A DNA stretch of 64,000 nt from an uncultured Muribaculaceae bacterium (GCA_947625935.1 CANQQE010000005.1:82685-146684), one strand, 5' to 3'. Numbered from the stretch's first letter, positions 34,495 to 44,112 are shown. A program made the numbers and translations. Notes: generated from the letters alone by a model not told the origin.

Positions 34495-36126
34495 TCAATT
34501 TTCAATGTCAAGTGATATGAATTTGCGAGATTTGATAGTGCGGGGGAGATTTGGCAGGCTATATTTATATATTTTTCCGCTGTCACCGTTCCAAAGCATC
34601 TGTACCGACATCTTTATCTTGTCGGCCTCGGATTTGCCGGTAGCAAGAGCTAACAAGCGGTTTGCCGGCGACATATCAGGCAGTGGCGCGCCTACGGTTA
34701 GCTTGACCATCAAGTCGAGACTGTCGCGGCTGTAAAGGTTGGGGAACTCACCACGGAATGGATTGTCGCCTGCTATTTTGGGCCATTGCTCAAACGGCTT
34801 GCCGACGCATGATACAGGCAATATCGGATAGAACGTGATTCGGTCGCTGTCCATTGCCGCCGACAGGGTGTATTGGGCTATATCGTCAGTCCCGTCATAA
34901 CGGTGTGGTATCCCGAGAGTCCACCATGGAGCGTTCTGTTGCAAAGGTATACGGGTATAGATCTCTCGGCAACCTGTTGTTTTGATAAGGTCTATTGAAA
35001 ACCGTTGGTCGTCCGACATGATTTTTTGTTCCCGGCACAGACTGATTAGAAAAGCGATGTTGAGTGCGGCGAGCGTCACTGCGACAGCCGTTTTCACCCT
35101 TTGGGATGATGGGCTGCAGGAGGCAAGCATCCTTAGGGTGACGATGACGATGCTAAGGTCCATCATCCACAGCGTGCGTCCGAACCTGGCGATTATTAAT
35201 GCCATTGCATAATTTGCGATGGCTATGAGCAACCATGGCCATTCGGCCTTTAGGTTGTGCCAGGCGGTTGCCAACCCTTTGCGCATGGCTATAACCGTCA
35301 TCGCGCCGATCGGCAGCAGCCAAAGCAACAGGCTAAGTATGGCTCGGCTTACAAGCCAGCGGTACATTCCGGGATCAAATGTGGCCTCTTGCCCATAGAA
35401 AAGGCGGTTGAATGTCCCCGGACCTAAGCACACTACTATTCCCGCCGCCAAACCTATGAGCATAGGGATCCGCGACTTTCGCAGTCGCGGCTGGCCTATG
35501 AAGACGAGTGCGGCAACAGCAGCCGTCGGTAGGCTTATCCCTTCGTGCATCGCCCCGGCGAAAAACGCCGAGACAACCGCCCAGCGCATCGTAGAGGGGC
35601 TGGCTGTCGAGATTCTGTACAAGTAAATGTATAGGAGCCATAATGCGGGGAGGCTGCTCCACACATAGTTTATCTGATATAGATGCGAAACCATGTTGTC
35701 GTGCCACGGCAGAGTTATCCACATCAGTGTGGCGGCGGTTGTTAAGGCAATGGGTGATTTAAATCCATCCTTGCCGAATGCGACGGACACAATCAGCATA
35801 AGCAATCCGATTATTGCGATTCCGTCGATAATGTCATTGAGCCACGGAGGGAGAAGGTCTGTGAAATAAGCGAACAGATGTGTCAGGCGGCTTCCGAAGT
35901 TGACATAGTGCATAATGAAGCTGTCAATGGCTTGCGAGGGGGTGGAAATCAGGTCTGTGCCGGGACTGAGAAACCCTGCTCCCGGAATGTCGGTATAAGT
36001 GAACATATAGAACCAGTCATCTGAGTATGGTAGTGCGATAAGCTCCCACACTATAACCCCCGCTGCTGTCAGTAGCAGAAACAGAATGACAAAAATTATG
36101 TTTTTACTATTTCGGTATGCTATCAT
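34495..36126 (-). CDS. DUF6056-like polytopic membrane protein (copy 2)
   Basis: The ATG at 36126 gives 543 residues with about ten membrane segments followed by a soluble C-terminal domain. Signature points shared with its upstream neighbour are an early acidic DDWFYMF, the FAGAMHEGISLP loop and APWWTLGIPHRYDG. This layout resembles GT-C-type glycosyltransferases of surface polysaccharides (DUF6056/GtrV-like) with an early DD motif outside the membrane. The start overlaps the upstream stop as ATGA, so the two are translationally coupled. Glycan or lipid transfer is a guess; the acceptor is unknown. Confidence 0.6.
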   Translation of the reverse strand: MIAYRNSKNIIFVILFLLLTAAGVIVWELIALPYSDDWFYMFTYTDIPGAGFLSPGTDLISTPSQAIDSFIMHYVNFGSRLTHLFAYFTDLLPPWLNDIIDGIAIIGLLMLIVSVAFGKDGFKSPIALTTAATLMWITLPWHDNMVSHLYQINYVWSSLPALWLLYIYLYRISTASPSTMRWAVVSAFFAGAMHEGISLPTAAVAALVFIGQPRLRKSRIPMLIGLAAGIVVCLGPGTFNRLFYGQEATFDPGMYRWLVSRAILSLLLWLLPIGAMTVIAMRKGLATAWHNLKAEWPWLLIAIANYAMALIIARFGRTLWMMDLSIVIVTLRMLASCSPSSQRVKTAVAVTLAALNIAFLISLCREQKIMSDDQRFSIDLIKTTGCREIYTRIPLQQNAPWWTLGIPHRYDGTDDIAQYTLSAAMDSDRITFYPILPVSCVGKPFEQWPKIAGDNPFRGEFPNLYSRDSLDLMVKLTVGAPLPDMSPANRLLALATGKSEADKIKMSVQMLWNGDSGKIYKYSLPNLPRTIKSRKFISLDIEN

Positions 36127-37769
36127 CTGATTGTGTCGATTCTTGTTATGCCGGTATTGGTATCGAGCCTGCGTAGCTGCCCTATGTAATAGCACCACAG
36201 AGTGTCACCCATATATTCAATGGCCCATTCCTTGACCGGGTAGACGGTCGAGTGGCTTTTGCCGCCGTTGCGGGCCCGGTTCATCAGTGCGTTGACCGGA
36301 CCCTCGTTTATCAGACGGTCGCCTATGTGGGTGTCGCCGCGGAATGTTAGAATCAGACCGTCGCTGGAGCTTAGACGTTTGCGCCCGGCCAGAAAAGGGT
36401 ATTGGCCCGACAGACCGGTGTTTCCTGCCGTTTTAGGCCACTCCTCGGGCTTTTTACCCGATAATTCAGCCGGAAGCATAAGGGTGTAGGGCGCTTTGTC
36501 GGTATGGTACATCGTCAGTGAGCTGTTGCCATAGCCCTCGGTGATGCTTTGCGGCACATTTAATGTCCACCACGGTAATCTGTCGGGAGCCAAGAAGTCA
36601 ATGAACACTACCGGGGCGTCATTCTTTGACATCCATGTGGCTATAAAGTCGCTTTCAGCCGAAAGCCGGCGTTGTACCACCGCCGATGCCGTGATGGTAA
36701 AAAACAATGCCCCCCCGGCTATCGTTGCGATGCCATACCGTGGTGCGCGCCACCATCTGAAGTATTGGAAAAATGACTTGAAAAACAGTATAAGTCCAAA
36801 TAAGTCTACAAACCACAAGGCTCGTCCCCGCATCATCGTCGATAGGGCTATAGCCATGGCGCAGACCACAGCCGTCAGCCACACTACGTTGCCTTTGAGA
36901 TAATTTTTAAGACCCGAACGTCCATCTTTGGCTAATGCGATGAGCGTCCCCGCTATGCCAAGATAGAAACCATAGCTTTCGATAAACAGGTTTATTGCCA
37001 TCCATTTGAGGTAAGTGTTGTCGCGGCCTGTGATATGTTGGTCTACCCTTGCCATCATCCCAGAGTTGCAGAAGAATAACAATGCCACACCCGCCATTAA
37101 GGACAACAGAGCGATTCTGCGCCGGCGGTCGGTTCTGTCAATGGCGATCAGTGCGGCGCATCCGGCGGCGATTGGTAACGATGCCCCTTCGTGCATCATC
37201 CCGGTGATAGCGGCGATGACCCATGGAATGAAACTACATCTTCCTGACCGCCACCGCCCCGACGCGAACAGATAGACGAAAATCATGATTATCGGCGATG
37301 TCCACAGATAGTTGAAAGCGAAATCGCTTGAAATCATATGGTTGTTCAGGGGCAAAATAATCCATGTGGTGAGCCACAGCACAGCCACGAATCCCGCCGA
37401 CCGCATCACTCGCCTGCCGCCGCAGCTCAAAGCTAAAATCAGAAAGGTAGCTGCGAGCATTAATCCGTGAAGTGTTCTCGCCATCCATGCCGGAACGAGG
37501 TTTGCCAACGTCTGAATGTAATTCGGCAGACGCGGGGTTGTGCATCGATGGTGTTGCCCGATCGCTTCAATGGCTTGGCCTAAAGTGGTGATTCTATCCC
37601 CCTTCATATGCCAGAACTCGTCGTGCGAGTCGGGCATCAGCTTGTAGTTCCAGTCATCTACCCAATCTGTTCCCGACAGTTGCCACGCCACCATGCCCGC
37701 CGTCATGAGCAGAAACAGCGCAATGGCGAATGTGTAGCGGTGGCGGTTGTGGCGTGTTGGTAACGGCAT
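36123..37769 (-). CDS. DUF6056-like polytopic membrane protein (copy 1)
   Basis: This 548-residue paralogue of the next gene has the same plan: a first helix, WVDDWNYKLMPD just outside it, about ten helices, GMMHEGASLP, and a soluble C-terminal part with LPWWTLNVPQSITEG and PEEWPKTAGNTG. The paired early acidic motif and multispan architecture fit GT-C-type enzymes or their relatives. The two genes probably arose by duplication and work as a pair, since their ends overlap by four bases. No other polysaccharide genes lie beside them. Confidence 0.6.
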   Translation of the reverse strand: MPLPTRHNRHRYTFAIALFLLMTAGMVAWQLSGTDWVDDWNYKLMPDSHDEFWHMKGDRITTLGQAIEAIGQHHRCTTPRLPNYIQTLANLVPAWMARTLHGLMLAATFLILALSCGGRRVMRSAGFVAVLWLTTWIILPLNNHMISSDFAFNYLWTSPIIMIFVYLFASGRWRSGRCSFIPWVIAAITGMMHEGASLPIAAGCAALIAIDRTDRRRRIALLSLMAGVALLFFCNSGMMARVDQHITGRDNTYLKWMAINLFIESYGFYLGIAGTLIALAKDGRSGLKNYLKGNVVWLTAVVCAMAIALSTMMRGRALWFVDLFGLILFFKSFFQYFRWWRAPRYGIATIAGGALFFTITASAVVQRRLSAESDFIATWMSKNDAPVVFIDFLAPDRLPWWTLNVPQSITEGYGNSSLTMYHTDKAPYTLMLPAELSGKKPEEWPKTAGNTGLSGQYPFLAGRKRLSSSDGLILTFRGDTHIGDRLINEGPVNALMNRARNGGKSHSTVYPVKEWAIEYMGDTLWCYYIGQLRRLDTNTGITRIDTIR

Positions 37770-37831
37770 GGAACGGGTATATATGGGTGAGTCTGTATTT
37801 AGGCGTTTACGGCGTATCTGTATATGAAAAA

Positions 37832-37861
37832 AAAGCTGACCACAATCCAGTGGGCAGCTTT
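37832..37861 (-). terminator. Terminator after the small lipoprotein gene
   Basis: On the minus strand AAAGCTGCCCAC and GTGGTCAGCTTT pair with one mismatch and are followed by TTTTTC. It lies 35 bases past the stop at 37896. Confidence 0.75.
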
Positions 37862-37895
37862 GTTACTTTTGCTGTTAGAGACGTTGAATCTCTGA

Positions 37896-38108
37896 TTATT
37901 TAGCAGCTTCAGCGGCAGCAACTACAACAGTAGTGTCAGCGGCAACTGAGTCAGCGGCAACTGAGTCCTCAACTACAACGGCAGCCTCAACAACCTCAAC
38001 GGTGTCAGCAGCAACTGAGTCGGTAGCTTCTGCGGCTTTGTCTGAACCACCGCAAGAGAACAATGATACGCTGAAAACAACAGCAAGTAATAAAACTAAC
38101 TTTTTCAT
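37896..38108 (-). CDS. Small Ala/Val/Asp-rich lipoprotein
   Basis: The ATG at 38108 gives 70 residues: signal MKKLVLLLAVVFSVSLFSC with a lipobox Cys, then CGGSDKAAEATDSVAADT and repeats of the type VAADSVAADT. The mature protein is about 50 residues, acidic, without Lys/Arg until the end. A 15-base direct repeat in the gene (around 37939 and 37954) suggests slippage-driven growth of the repeat. Similar small lipoproteins are abundant in Bacteroidales; their function is unknown. It has a strong promoter and terminator of its own, so it may be highly expressed. Confidence 0.75.
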   Translation of the reverse strand: MKKLVLLLAVVFSVSLFSCGGSDKAAEATDSVAADTVEVVEAAVVVEDSVAADSVAADTTVVVAAAEAAK

Positions 38109-38160
38109 TTTCTTTTTAATTAATAGATAAAACAATATTTCTTTTGCTTCAAAAACGCCA

Positions 38161-38191
38161 CAAAGTTAAGACAAAAAATCAATATGACAAA
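38161..38191 (-). promoter_or_regulatory. Promoter of the small lipoprotein gene
   Basis: TTTG (38188-38191) and TAACTTTG (38161-38168) on the minus strand, 19 bases apart, match the Bacteroidetes consensus. The leader is about 45 bases. Confidence 0.65.
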
Positions 38192-38268
38192 TACTTTTTT
38201 ATGATTTTTTTTGTGTTAAATATTTCAACTGCCTGAAATCGTGAAATTTTGTCAATGATTTTGGCTTG

Positions 38269-39978
38269 TCATCTCTCTGCCGCAGTGAGCTTTTGGCGAG
38301 CTATATCGTTGGCTAAAGCCACCGCTTTAGTGATGTGGTCACAGATATTGCGCTCACCGATGAGCTGTTTCACTTTCGCGTGTTCGAGAGCCTTATGCAC
38401 ATTTTCGTTGACTCCCGACAACACTACCTCTATTCCTTCGCTTTGTGACGATTTGATAAGTATCTCTAAGTTATGGATGGCGGTTGAGTCGATAAACGGC
38501 ACTTTTCGCATTCTGATGATGCGCACCGCGGGTTTGTCTGACATCGACGTTCTCATCATTTCGTCAAACTTGGTGGCGACACCAAAGAAGAACGGGCCGT
38601 CAATTTCGTATATCGACACGCCGCGTTCCACGTCGAGCACCTCATGGGTTGTCGATTCCGTCCCCTCGGCTATGTCAAGCTGTTCGCCGTAGACGCGTAT
38701 CTGAGTGTTCTCGGTCACGCGGCGCAGGAACAGGACTATCGCAAGCAAAAGCCCGATTTCGATTGCTATGGTGAGGTCGAAAACCACTGTAAGCAGGAAT
38801 GTGACGATAAGCACCGACACATCCCCCTTGGGAGCCTTGAAAATTCCTACTACCGTGCGCCATGCGCTCATGTTGTAGGCCACTACTATTAGCACTGCGG
38901 CCAGGCACGCCATCGGAATCACGTTGATGAGAGGCATAAGAAACAGGAAAATGAGCAGCAACACCACAGTGTGGATTATTCCGGCCACCGGCGTGCGTCC
39001 GCCGTTGGTGATGTTGGTCATCGTGCGGGCTATCGCGCCTGTCACCGGGATTCCGCCGAAAAACGGCACCGTGAGGTTGGCTATTCCCTGACCGATAAGT
39101 TCCGTGTTGCTGTTGGTGCGAGAGCCTGTCACACCGTCGGCCACCGTGGCCGACAGAAGCGACTCGATGGCGCAAAGGACCGCTATTGTAAACGCCGATG
39201 GCAGCAGCGAGTTGATGTTGGTCATGTTCAGCTCAAACCCATGGGGCGTGGGGATGTCGGTCGACATAGACCCGAAGCGTCGGCCGATTGTGTCAACAGC
39301 AAACTCCGGGTAATATAATGTGACGACATACACAGCCGCCGACACTATGATTATCGCAAGCAGTGCGCCTGGCAGCTTGCGCGACACCTTGGGGGTGACT
39401 ATGATTATGGCCAGCGATACGAGTCCGACGACGAGCGTCGGCCAGTGGATGTTGCTGAAATTGCGGAAATACATACCCCATTTGGGTATGAACTCACCCG
39501 GGATATCTTTAAGCCCTAATCCGAAGAAGTCGTTGATCTGCGTCGAGAAGATTGTCAGGGCGATACCGGCGGTAAAGCCTACGACAATGGGGTAGGGTAT
39601 AAACTTGATGACCGTCCCGAGGTGAAACAGACCCATTGCCACAAGTATCAGTCCGGCCATGAATGTAGCGATAGCCAGCCCCGTGAGGCCGAACTGCATT
39701 ATAATACTGTAGACGATGACTATGAAGGCTCCCGTGGGACCGCCGATTTGCACGGAGTTGCCGCCGAAAGCCGACACCATGAAACCTCCGATAATTGCGG
39801 TTATGAGCCCGATTGTTGGGCTGACGCCCGAAGCGATACCGAATGCGATTGCGAGAGGGAGGGCTACTATGCCCACCACGATGCCGGCTACGAGGTCATC
39901 TTTGAACCTGGCTGCGGAATAATGGCGTAGTGCCGACACCAATTTCGGCTTGAAGTCAATTGTACCTGAAAAATTCAT
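38269..39978 (-). CDS. SulP-family anion transporter with STAS domain
   Basis: This 569-residue inner-membrane protein of the SulP/SLC26 family has FKDDLVAGIVVGIVALPLAI and GPTGAFIVIV near the N-terminus, a domain of 10-14 helices, and a C-terminal STAS domain (about 450-560; IYEIDGPFFFGVA, VPFIDSTAIHNLE). SulP proteins move sulfate, bicarbonate or similar anions with Na+ or H+. The substrate cannot be told here. It appears monocistronic. A weak -7-like TAACTTCG lies near 40031. Confidence 0.9.
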   Translation of the reverse strand: MNFSGTIDFKPKLVSALRHYSAARFKDDLVAGIVVGIVALPLAIAFGIASGVSPTIGLITAIIGGFMVSAFGGNSVQIGGPTGAFIVIVYSIIMQFGLTGLAIATFMAGLILVAMGLFHLGTVIKFIPYPIVVGFTAGIALTIFSTQINDFFGLGLKDIPGEFIPKWGMYFRNFSNIHWPTLVVGLVSLAIIIVTPKVSRKLPGALLAIIIVSAAVYVVTLYYPEFAVDTIGRRFGSMSTDIPTPHGFELNMTNINSLLPSAFTIAVLCAIESLLSATVADGVTGSRTNSNTELIGQGIANLTVPFFGGIPVTGAIARTMTNITNGGRTPVAGIIHTVVLLLIFLFLMPLINVIPMACLAAVLIVVAYNMSAWRTVVGIFKAPKGDVSVLIVTFLLTVVFDLTIAIEIGLLLAIVLFLRRVTENTQIRVYGEQLDIAEGTESTTHEVLDVERGVSIYEIDGPFFFGVATKFDEMMRTSMSDKPAVRIIRMRKVPFIDSTAIHNLEILIKSSQSEGIEVVLSGVNENVHKALEHAKVKQLIGERNICDHITKAVALANDIARQKLTAAER

Positions 39979-40193
39979 TGCTGAGATAACGATTTAAACC
40001 TATTTTCAATCTTTTTGCTTTTTCAAGCCGCGAAGTTAACAAAATTTCGTAAAACCATCATCCCCCCGGTTTTAATTTAGGAAATAATTCGTTGGCCAAG
40101 ACCCCAATATGGCCGGTCGGCTGAAGATGTCGCAGAACTACCCTGTCAAATTTAAATCATGTCATTCGTTAATTCAATGTATAATTGCGAATC

Positions 40194-40238
40194 AAGTCTG
40201 TAGGGCCTGCCCATGCCATGGGCAGGCCCTACAGACTT
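40194..40238. repeat. Perfect 22-bp palindrome related to the REP family
   Basis: The arms 40194-40215 and 40217-40238 are exact inverse copies with one base between them. They contain GTAGGGCCTGCCCATG and CATGGGCAGGCCCTAC, so they share the GTAGGG...CCCATGGGC...CCCTAC scheme of the REP units at 62.6-64 kb. It lies between the SulP and C10 genes and may also terminate either transcript. No gene is seen in this 319-base gap. Confidence 0.7.
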
Positions 40239-40297
40239 GGGTTTATTGAAGGCGGCTCCGCAGCACCCCCGGACGTGTACAGTTTCTGTCGGCGGAA

Positions 40298-42964
40298 TCA
40301 GAACAGCTTGAACGATTTACCTCCAACGTTAACAATGAGCAGTGTCGAGTTGGGTATGCGAGCTGATCCCAATTCATCGGAACGGCCCGTCCAGACAGTC
40401 TGCCCGGTCAGGCTATAGATGTATACAGGTACCGGCGATTTCAGACCTTCGATGACGATGTTGTCGTTCATGCGGTATATGCGAAGCGGGGTGCCGTCAA
40501 TCTTGATGTTTTCTACTCCTACCAGCTCACGCTCTATAATATGGGCAAATTTGCTCCATAGAGGGTGATTTTCATATTCCGTTTTGCATCCTACGGGCAC
40601 ATAAAGCGTGCTGTTGTCAGCAAGGTTCGACACGAAATAGTCATATATGGTTTGTGGGGTTTTGCTATAGTTGGTGACTTCTTCAAGAGGAAGCTTACTT
40701 AGGGCGTACTGAGCTATGTAGGTAACCCTGTCAGGTATTGACAACTTTTTGAGACTCCGGCTCCATGAGGCGGTGTATTCCCCGATCGAAGTCAGTGACC
40801 CCGGGAGGTGGAGTTCGCGCAGGCTCAGATGATCATACATGAAATATTGAGGTATCTCATTGGCGTTGAAAATCGACAGATAGCTCCTGATCGATGATTT
40901 TGAGAAGTCAAGGGTCTCAATCATGGGGAAATTGCGTTTAGACAAGAATTTTAAATCGCGTGCGTCCATTTCGCCCGTTATGGTGAGATGCCTTATCTTC
41001 CCGGCATTGCCGCCTATCTTAGTTTCAAGACTACCCGCTTCTGACAAATGCACGCTTACGTTGGTCTCGTCATTGGTGAGCGGTCTGACCGACAGGTTGA
41101 TACCATCGTCCGTGACGAAATCGTGATGGACGCCGCAATACTTTACCGTGCCGTCATCCCGGAGAGACTGGGTGAAATGTACATGATTGCCGTTGATTTT
41201 TATTTCAACTGATTGCATTGCCCTCTTTGGATATATGTAGAAAATGTAGTTCTGGCCCTTGACTATTTTGTTCTCAAGCTGACCGTATTTGTTCTGTAAA
41301 GAAAAGTCTGAAAGGTTAATGTCAATGGCGAACGGCTCATACTCCGAAGATTTCATCGAGCCTGATAGATGGTCGGTTGTCCCGGGGAGACCCTTGATTA
41401 TTTTCCACTCGGTTTCATCTTCGCTTTTGGTATATAGACAAAGGCGGTCGGTTGGATTGATGTCGATGTCAGGCTTGAACGTGTAAGTGTTGCTTCCTCC
41501 GTAAGCCACTATTCTGGAAATATAACTCTTGGATGTTGTAGGATAGATGGCTCTCATATTCCCCTCGGCGTCAACTACTCCGATGGCGAATTGGAATAAT
41601 TTTGAGTAGTCGTTCATGCTCTTTATATCCTCGGTCGTATCATTAAATCGGCCTGTGAGTTTCATCCCCGAAGCATATATGCTGACTTCTTGTCCCCTGG
41701 GGTAATTGTCGCGGGGCGAAGCCAGGCCAATGCCGCCATTCTCGTCGGTAAATTCTACGGGGGAATAGTTTGGAGAAGTTGAAACCTCATAGCTTTTCGG
41801 CCTCGTGTCATAGACAACGGGAATTGAACGGGGGGTATAGTCGCTTCTTGTGTCGTCGGGCTTTAGGGGGTACAGGATGTATGGGTCATAGTTGTAACCG
41901 TGGGAGTCGCCGTGAGCATCGATCGCCGTGAGCAGGTAATATCCGTTGCCTGATCCTCCCCATCCTAAATTGAAATGGAAATAGTCGTCCCACACACCGT
42001 CACAGACAAATGCGTGTGCCGAGGATTCGCTGCTGGCCGTGTAGATTACCGGGCGACCCGATGCGATTTCCTCACGAAGTATCCCCGCTATTTCTTCGTG
42101 GCTCTGGTGATAGTCGAGGTGCATATTGCGAGAGAATTTGAAGTGATCGGCAAATGCGTCCCGGGCTTTATAGACGGAAGCCCCTGACCCCGAAGGATTG
42201 TATTTGCTTTCGACAGCTACGCTGGTGTGATAGAGCAACCGCGCCAATATATCTTCATCTTCTATAGTGCATGATTCTGTGTCGTATTTAAATGTCGGAT
42301 TCTCTAAATTGAATGGGGTGTCGTGGTTAAGAGTTATGTCATAGCCGATGTATTCACCGTCAGATCGATAAAAACCTCCGCTGTGGGTCGATTCTCCTTC
42401 ACCGCGCAGCGGCCAGTGCCAAGCGCCCATGATTATCGACATTGCGGCGGGGACACAACCGGCGTGTACATGACCGGGAATCAATGCCGCATACGGGAAT
42501 CCCGACTGATTCCAGTTCGGGGTTAGCAGGCGCATTCCCTTCTCCGACATCTTCTCTGCGTGAGCCGGAACAAGATTCCGGGTTGAATTGCGTGCCGTGA
42601 TAACGTCACGACGCAAATTCTCGAGATGCGCTTTGAGGTTGTCGGGTATGTTTTTAGGGTCGATCGCTCCCGACAGTCCGAATCCAAGGACTGGGGCGGT
42701 ATTGTCGTCTCCCGATACTATCACGAATCCGGTGGAGTCGCAATGATTGAAAATGTAAAATTCGGGTTCTCCCGATTCCCCGATTTTCAGTGTCGGTGAA
42801 GTTCTGTGCGTGGATAAATCCATGCTGACACATTCAGTTTTTGTAAACGTTTTTGCTATTCTTGCGGCGGTGTTGAGGTCAATAGGCTTTGCGCTTGAAA
42901 CGATATTGAAGCATATTAAGCAAAGACAAATTAACAGATGTTTTAGATGAGAGGCATTTTTCAT
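40298..42964 (-). CDS. Secreted C10 (streptopain-like) cysteine protease with leucine-rich repeats
   Basis: The 888-residue protein has a signal peptide (to about 25) and a propeptide/Spi-like segment (FYIFNHCDSTGFVIVSGDDN, APVLGF). The C10 protease domain carries Cys170 (VHAGCVPAAMSIIMGAWHW), His317 (SSAHAFVCDGV) and the Trp loop FNLGWGGSGNGYY. A long beta-rich middle, BspA-type leucine-rich repeats near 680-790 (LRELHLPGSLTSIGEYT) and a short sorting-like tail (VPVYIYSLTGQTVWTG) follow. C10 enzymes include SpeB and interpain/periodontain. It is probably exported and surface-bound or secreted. A -7 box (TACTTTTG, 42985-42992) lies 20 bases upstream, without a clear -33. Confidence 0.88.
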   Translation of the reverse strand: MKNASHLKHLLICLCLICFNIVSSAKPIDLNTAARIAKTFTKTECVSMDLSTHRTSPTLKIGESGEPEFYIFNHCDSTGFVIVSGDDNTAPVLGFGLSGAIDPKNIPDNLKAHLENLRRDVITARNSTRNLVPAHAEKMSEKGMRLLTPNWNQSGFPYAALIPGHVHAGCVPAAMSIIMGAWHWPLRGEGESTHSGGFYRSDGEYIGYDITLNHDTPFNLENPTFKYDTESCTIEDEDILARLLYHTSVAVESKYNPSGSGASVYKARDAFADHFKFSRNMHLDYHQSHEEIAGILREEIASGRPVIYTASSESSAHAFVCDGVWDDYFHFNLGWGGSGNGYYLLTAIDAHGDSHGYNYDPYILYPLKPDDTRSDYTPRSIPVVYDTRPKSYEVSTSPNYSPVEFTDENGGIGLASPRDNYPRGQEVSIYASGMKLTGRFNDTTEDIKSMNDYSKLFQFAIGVVDAEGNMRAIYPTTSKSYISRIVAYGGSNTYTFKPDIDINPTDRLCLYTKSEDETEWKIIKGLPGTTDHLSGSMKSSEYEPFAIDINLSDFSLQNKYGQLENKIVKGQNYIFYIYPKRAMQSVEIKINGNHVHFTQSLRDDGTVKYCGVHHDFVTDDGINLSVRPLTNDETNVSVHLSEAGSLETKIGGNAGKIRHLTITGEMDARDLKFLSKRNFPMIETLDFSKSSIRSYLSIFNANEIPQYFMYDHLSLRELHLPGSLTSIGEYTASWSRSLKKLSIPDRVTYIAQYALSKLPLEEVTNYSKTPQTIYDYFVSNLADNSTLYVPVGCKTEYENHPLWSKFAHIIERELVGVENIKIDGTPLRIYRMNDNIVIEGLKSPVPVYIYSLTGQTVWTGRSDELGSARIPNSTLLIVNVGGKSFKLF

Positions 42965-42984
42965 AGCTCAATATTATTTTTTTC

Positions 42985-42992
42985 CAAAAGTA
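42985..42992 (-). promoter_or_regulatory. Likely -7 element of the C10 protease gene
   Basis: TACTTTTG on the minus strand ends 20 bases before the ATG at 42964. The nearest TTTG is 27 bases further upstream, too far for a standard promoter. Confidence 0.35.
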
Positions 42993-43037
42993 TGAAATAG
43001 AAATGTAAAAGAGCAGCCACAAACGTTAAAGAATTAT

Positions 43038-43069
43038 AAAGCCCCGTCGGCATTGGCTGGCGGGGCTTT
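43038..43069 (-). terminator. Terminator after rubrerythrin
   Basis: AAAGCCCCG and CGGGGCTTT form a perfect 9-bp stem with a 14-base loop, 22 bases past the stop at 43092. Confidence 0.7.
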
Positions 43070-43091
43070 GTGTTGTGATAATTTTCAGCGA

Positions 43092-43643
43092 TTATTTCTT
43101 GAAGTAGCGGGCGTAGAGGCCGGCGAAGCCTTGGCCGTGGCGAGCCTCATCTTTTGCCATTTCGTGAACGGTATCGTGGATTGCGTCGAGGTTAAGCTCC
43201 TTGGCGCGTTTGGCTATGCGCATCTTGTCGGCGTTTGCTCCGGCTTCGGCTGCCATGCGTTTTTCGAGATTGGTTTTGGTGTCCCACACACACTCACCAA
43301 GCAGTTCGGCGAATTTGGCGGCGTGTTCTGCCTCTTCCCATGCGTAACGTTTGAATGCCTCGGCAACTTCGGGGTAGCCTTCGCGATCGGCCTGGCGAGA
43401 CATTGCGAGATACATACCCACCTCTCCGCATTCGCCGTTGAAATGCGCTGTGAGGTCGGCGATCATTTGGTCGTCGCAACCTTTGGCAACACCGATTTCA
43501 TGCTCGGTTACAAATTGAAGTGCCGAGGTTTCGTCGAGTTCTTTGAATTTGCTTGCGGGTGCGCCGCAGATGGGGCATTTTTCGGGTGCTTCGGGACCTT
43601 CGTGAACATAACCGCAGACGGTGCAAATGAATTTCTTGCTCAT
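43092..43643 (-). CDS. rbr: Rubrerythrin with N-terminal rubredoxin domain
   Basis: The 183-residue protein begins with a rubredoxin-like centre ([20 protein letters not shown], then ICG: two CxxC pairs) and continues with a four-helix diiron domain. Its Glu/His ligands are in [22 protein letters not shown] and DEARHGQGF. This reversed order (rubredoxin first) is known in anaerobes. Rubrerythrin reduces hydrogen peroxide with electrons from NAD(P)H through rubredoxin. It lies 49 bases after a Fur/PerR-type regulator gene, so it is a likely member of that peroxide regulon. Confidence 0.92.
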   Translation of the reverse strand: MSKKFICTVCGYVHEGPEAPEKCPICGAPASKFKELDETSALQFVTEHEIGVAKGCDDQMIADLTAHFNGECGEVGMYLAMSRQADREGYPEVAEAFKRYAWEEAEHAAKFAELLGECVWDTKTNLEKRMAAEAGANADKMRIAKRAKELNLDAIHDTVHEMAKDEARHGQGFAGLYARYFKK

Positions 43644-43692
43644 AATGATTTTGATTTATTGGTTATACGAATAATTTATATAGTTTGAAACG

Positions 43693-44112
43693 TTAATTGT
43701 CTGATGCGCAGGTCGGGCAAAGACCATGATAAGTGACGGTCACGCTGTCGATTATGGAGCCCTCAGGCCCCGGAGGGGCGGTGTCGAGTTGCGGCAGGGC
43801 GGTGTCGATGATGGCTCCGCAGCGGTTGCACAATAGATGTGCGTGAGGGTGGCTGGAGTAGTCAAACCGGGCGTTGGTTCTGTCGATGCCCAAAGCATCT
43901 ATGGCTCCCGCCTCTGCCATGCGCCACAGCGTGTTGTAGACCGTCGAACGCGAAAGCGTGGGCATATTCGGCTGGAGCGCGCGGTATATTTCATCGGCTG
44001 TCGGATGAGTCTTGTGGCTCATCAGATAGCCGAGGATGGCTGTGCGCTGCACCGACGGTTTTATGCCGTGGAGCGTCAGGTGGGCCGATGGGTCTTGACT
44101 TGCTGTTTTCAT
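43693..44112 (-). CDS. Fur/PerR-family transcriptional regulator
   Basis: The ATG at 44112 gives 139 residues; a longer frame would start inside the promoter. Seen are the N-terminal winged helix (IKPSVQRTAILGYLMSHKTH, TADEIYRALQ, LSRSTVYNTLWRMAEAG), the metal-binding SSHPHAHLLCNRCG and the terminal CPTCASDN zinc pair. Position before rubrerythrin and a tandem operator at its own promoter point to a PerR-like peroxide sensor rather than an iron Fur. The metal and inducer cannot be told from sequence. Confidence 0.88.
   Translation of the reverse strand: MKTASQDPSAHLTLHGIKPSVQRTAILGYLMSHKTHPTADEIYRALQPNMPTLSRSTVYNTLWRMAEAGAIDALGIDRTNARFDYSSHPHAHLLCNRCGAIIDTALPQLDTAPPGPEGSIIDSVTVTYHGLCPTCASDN

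Noticed and set aside
40110-40256. 48-codon frame crossing the 22-bp palindrome
   Set aside because: The frame exists only because the palindrome lacks stops; no start signal and no protein-like pattern.
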